Shown here in pieces: positions 30,601 to 33,619 of a stretch of 33,619 nucleotides of DNA. Under the pieces are notes generated by a model, which saw only the letters and a program-made list of their open reading frames with translations, was not told the origin of the DNA and searched no databases. A program made the translations under genes and the position numbers. Origin of the DNA: Flammula alnicola (Eukaryota; Basidiomycota; Agaricomycetes; Agaricales; Strophariaceae); the NCBI GenBank assembly GCA_015499995.1, contig JADNRV010000449.1:1-33619 (forward strand). Reading direction: 5' to 3'. How positions within the stretch are numbered: the stretch's first letter is position 1; every line of letters starts with the position of its first letter.

Positions 30601-31139
30601 TCGAAGAATTTCAAGGCCAAGTCCGTTCTTACATTCTCTACTGCAAAGATACTAAAGATCTGACGTTGGTTTGGCCTGCAGGAACGGCCTGTTATTATCA
30701 TTTCTACTGTTCGCAGTAGTAAAGAATTCGTCGAGTATGATTTACGTCATACGCTTGGCTTTGTCGCCAATCCGCGTCGCTTTAATGGTACGTTTGCTTG
30801 ATGACTTTCATTTCCTTGCTAATTCCTCGTTGTTTTGAAGTTGCTGTCACCAGGGCACAAGCCTTGCTCATTGTCGTTGGCGATCCGCAGGTGCTTTCAC
30901 TCGATCCGTTGTGGAGGTCCTTCCTCAATTATGTTTACCTCAATGGCGGATGGACTGGCCCCAGCATCACCTGGGATCCGACTGCCCCAGTCGACGAGGC
31001 TGGCGGATATGACAAAGGTATTCGCGAAGCCGCCAAACTCGACATGAACGAGTTTGCTCGGCGCATGGAGTCACTTACGATGGCTGAGGTTGACGATTTG
31101 GACGCAAATGTTGATAGGCCTTGGCGTGACCTCGAATGA
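27658..31139 (+). CDS. MOV10/SDE3/Armitage-like SF1 RNA helicase with N-terminal zinc fingers
   Basis: Nine exons (27658-28282, 28331-28816, 28882-28944, 28999-29478, 29535-30097, 30150-30440, 30502-30620, 30682-30787 and 30841-31139) give about 1,010 residues. The N-terminus has a CCCH finger (CPNVLASGTCSNTTCTYAH), then U1-type C2H2 fingers starting CEHC, CPIC and CDLC, each ending H...H. A beta-rich region leads to VPGLAEKRPSVLVGD, a MOV10-family marker. Helicase motifs follow: GPPGTGKT (I), FIDEAGQA (II, DEAG), LSGDPKQLGP (III), KNFRSH (IV), GSVEEFQGQE (V) and VAVTRAQ (VI). Homologues unwind RNA with Argonaute in silencing. Within exon 1 the frame must change near 27931, either by one missing G in a GGGG run or by an implausibly short 29-nt intron (27921-27949). 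The rest is intact. Confidence 0.85.
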
Positions 31140-33619
31140 GCTTCGCGTGTGTACTTTCTCTTTCTGCTTTTTCTTGGCTCCCAAGTTCTGAACTCCCCGA
31201 AGTGTTCCTTGACTATTTTAACCTACAAGCATATTCCATATGCTACATATAAACAACTCACGTACTTTTCATGTAGAAACCTACTTTATCTTGATGTTGG
31301 CCCCTGACTCTTTGAAGTCAACGGCCATTGTGCGATATTAATGTTCTCAATTTATCAGCAATTTATCTATCGTCTAGACAAGCTCAGAACTCTGATATCA
31401 GCTCTAATCCCCGTCCACTGTTCTATCACCGCCGTGTGCACTGCACACGTCCCGAGCCAAGTGCTGGTCAAGAACCAATGTAGCATGTGGATCTACCACA
31501 AGTCGTTCGTCTATTTTTAGATATTGACATCGCGCGGGAGCGTCTGTTCGTTTTGGAAAACTGAAAGGTAAAATATCCGGAAAAAAAAAGGGGTGAGCAA
31601 TATTGTTGTTAGGACGTAATAATAGTAGAGGCAAGATTTTTATCGCGGACCATGATCACGGCGTTATGATGCTGACGAGCTATCCAGCTAACCAGGGTGT
31701 CGATTCTGCTTTACCTTTCTTCCGCAAGCGCTAGGCTGGGAAGAGATGTTCTTGAAAACGAAGAAGAACGACATATTTCCGGTCATTGTCATCGGCGAGG
31801 ATTGACGTTGCCTATCATTCTTCATTAACGTCGACCAACCCAATGTCAATGATACTGGGCGAGCGAATGGTTTATGATCAACAGCACTCCATCTCTACTC
31901 ACGATTCTACAGACGTGCGAAGGCCCAGGCGCACTGAAAGCACCATTGGAAATATCTGGAAGTGGAGTGAATTAAAGATAGCACCTATATCGGATTTCTT
32001 CTTCGTAGTATGAAGAAAACTGGAACACCTACATACTACGGCGCTAATCCTGAGTCGCAAATTGTTTCGTATCATGATCAATACCGCGGTTTTATGTTTA
32101 CGCTGGTACGCCCTACCTCTACATTAATCTTACACGGTGGGTATTTATTACCGTACCAATACCACCAGAGCTCTCACATACTTACGACGGCAATCATTAG
32201 TTAATATGCCGCATATTCGAACCCGCGCTTGTAATGCAGTCTGGAATGTTTTTAAAATAGCATAACAATGTTTCTCTGAGCTGAGCGTTCTCTCAGGCCA
32301 TGTTTAAAATGCGCCACGTTGCTCTTTCGCGAACCGCCTGACACATTGAACCACGCCGTGGTTCAATCAGCCTTCACCTCGGCTGAATCCTAAGAGGACA
32401 AATCTCCAAAAATAAAGTCCGTGGACCGCGAGTTAGTAGTTCAAGTTCGGGATGGCGGAAGGGGCGGCGAGATTGACTTGCTTGATCAGCTTCCAGTTTC
32501 CACACTCCCCGTCTTTTGCCGTTTATGATGCAACTTTCAAGAATAGGTATACGATGGTGAGCGGCCGGTAAGCCTCAGCGCCATCGATAAGTATGGTGGA
32601 TTACGACGCTGGCTATATGTTCCCCTCTATGATCGGTCTTGGATCGAGTGTCTGAACTCCCGGCTGCAAACGTGCAACGCCATGTCAGGTTTGCTCAAGT
32701 ATTGCTTAGCCAGCGACATTGGCACCTGCTGATACACTGGAATTACTATCTAATCGTGTATGATTGGCCTTGTGGGCGATTCAAGTATGTGGCGTCCCTG
32801 AAGCTTGGTTTCCTTTTTGACTTTCAGAGGACCTGAAAACGCACTGAGGACGTTGCTTATTTTATGTGTGTCAGCCTGTAGGCGAATTCTTTTGTGCATG
32901 GCCGAAGTGTTGCAAAGTCTAGAGATGGGATTCGGATTTGATGGTTGTGCCTGTACCTGATAGTCATCGCTCATCGGGTATGGGTGCCGTTGCGGTTTGC
33001 TTCGAAGTTCGAAGGGTAGTCGTAATAGCTCGGTATGCATCCTTCCGAAAATAAAACAAGGGTGCCTGTCTCTGCCTTGAGGCAGCTTTCAGTCTTTCCG
33101 TCTTCCGAACCATTTTTGGATCGACGTGAACGCAGTCAGATGCAGTCATGGGTGAATATCATTTGAGGTACCGTTAACTGGTTCCTTTCATCCCCCAATT
33201 ATTTCCCGTGTCGCACATTCTGTGAGCGCGCCATCTCACGGCATGGAAAGGTGTGTTTTGCAGCGTGGCAGTGCGCGCGTGCCACTTGGACAATGAGCTT
33301 ATCGTAGGGAAATGGGTGATGGCTAAGCAGTATGTAAGTTGCACACCCAAGGCATTGGCGACCTGGAGGAGTCAACCGAAGTGTTCGTCATTTAATCGCC
33401 GATGAGTCCGGTGCCTGCGTTCTTTTAGGTGGTGGCTGTGGGACGGGCCTGGGGCCTGATGATCAGCCGCCAGATCGGGATGGATCATGGTACAAACTGG
33501 ACCATGTTGTCATTTTTGTCGCGACGGAGATTTGTAGAACGCGAAAGGAAACCCCGAGGGTATTCTTGGACAATGGAGAAGCCGTTCTCTGTGACGACGT
33601 TATCACAGCGATGCGGCGC
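31140..33619. other. 2.5 kb without a convincing gene; possible exon at the right edge
   Basis: Short open frames on both strands lack recognisable motifs. A perfect 23-nt palindrome lies at 32345-32367. From about 33431, after a CTTTTAG acceptor-like site, one plus-strand frame stays open to the window end. It reads GCGTGLGPDDQPPD..., then SWYKLDHVVIFVATEI and DNGEAVLCDDVITAM, and looks mildly coding-like. It could be the first part of a gene continuing past the window, but I recognise no family. Confidence 0.3.

Noticed and set aside
32205..32235. TTCGAACCC resembling a tRNA T-loop
   Set aside because: No matching acceptor, D or anticodon arms could be drawn around it.

Overview
The window looks like nuclear DNA of a filamentous basidiomycete, most likely an agaricomycete. 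Genes are split by many short (about 45-70 nt) GT-AG introns. The families present (DUF6534 membrane protein, TPR-CHAT protein, leucine-rich F-box protein, Ser/Thr-rich secreted protein with a CBM19-like module, questin-oxidase-like protein) are typical of mushroom-forming fungi. I recognised no tRNA, rRNA or CRISPR. All gene models were built by hand from splice signals and reading-frame continuity.

Layout. 1-2560: a 3' relic of an F-box-type gene at the left edge, a nine-exon DUF6534 membrane protein gene (minus) with one 1-nt frame break, and a decayed second copy of its last exon. 2681-2868: a 188-bp MITE-like inverted repeat. 2995-4567: a KHDC4-like KH-domain splicing factor (plus). 5138-6796: a membrane-anchored 3-beta-HSD/Erg26-like dehydrogenase (plus). 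7348-11523: a 1,281-residue TPR-CHAT protein (minus) with seven nearly identical 45-residue repeats and a caspase-like His/Cys pair. 11600-11950: a diverged direct repeat. 12180-12950: a pseudogene of anthranilate phosphoribosyltransferase (trp4). 13670-13930: a small tandem repeat. 14082-14281: a possible two-exon microprotein. 14381-15687: an F-box/LRR gene (minus), divergent from an AIF2/AMID-like flavoprotein gene at 16196-17665 (plus). 17909-18747: a four-TM membrane protein (minus). 19311-21047: a questin-oxidase-like (DUF4243/AflY) gene (minus) with one frame anomaly. 21609-23018: a secreted CBM19-like protein with an in-frame intron (minus). 23682-25034: a multi-TM fungal membrane protein (minus). 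25422-26528: an RPT6 proteasomal ATPase pseudogene. 27658-31139: a MOV10/SDE3-like RNA helicase with N-terminal zinc fingers (plus). 31140-33619: no convincing gene, except a possible exon running off the right edge.

The genes do not form an obvious operon-like system or biosynthetic cluster. The strongest candidate for unusual biology is the TPR-CHAT protein, a putative regulated-cell-death or signalling protease whose repeats look recently homogenised. An AIF-like flavoprotein lies about 4.7 kb beyond its 5' end. The MOV10/SDE3-like helicase belongs to a family tied to RNA silencing. Three otherwise intact genes each carry a single 1-nt frame discrepancy, two of them in homopolymers. This suggests either assembly error or very recent inactivation, in contrast to the two clearly decayed pseudogenes.
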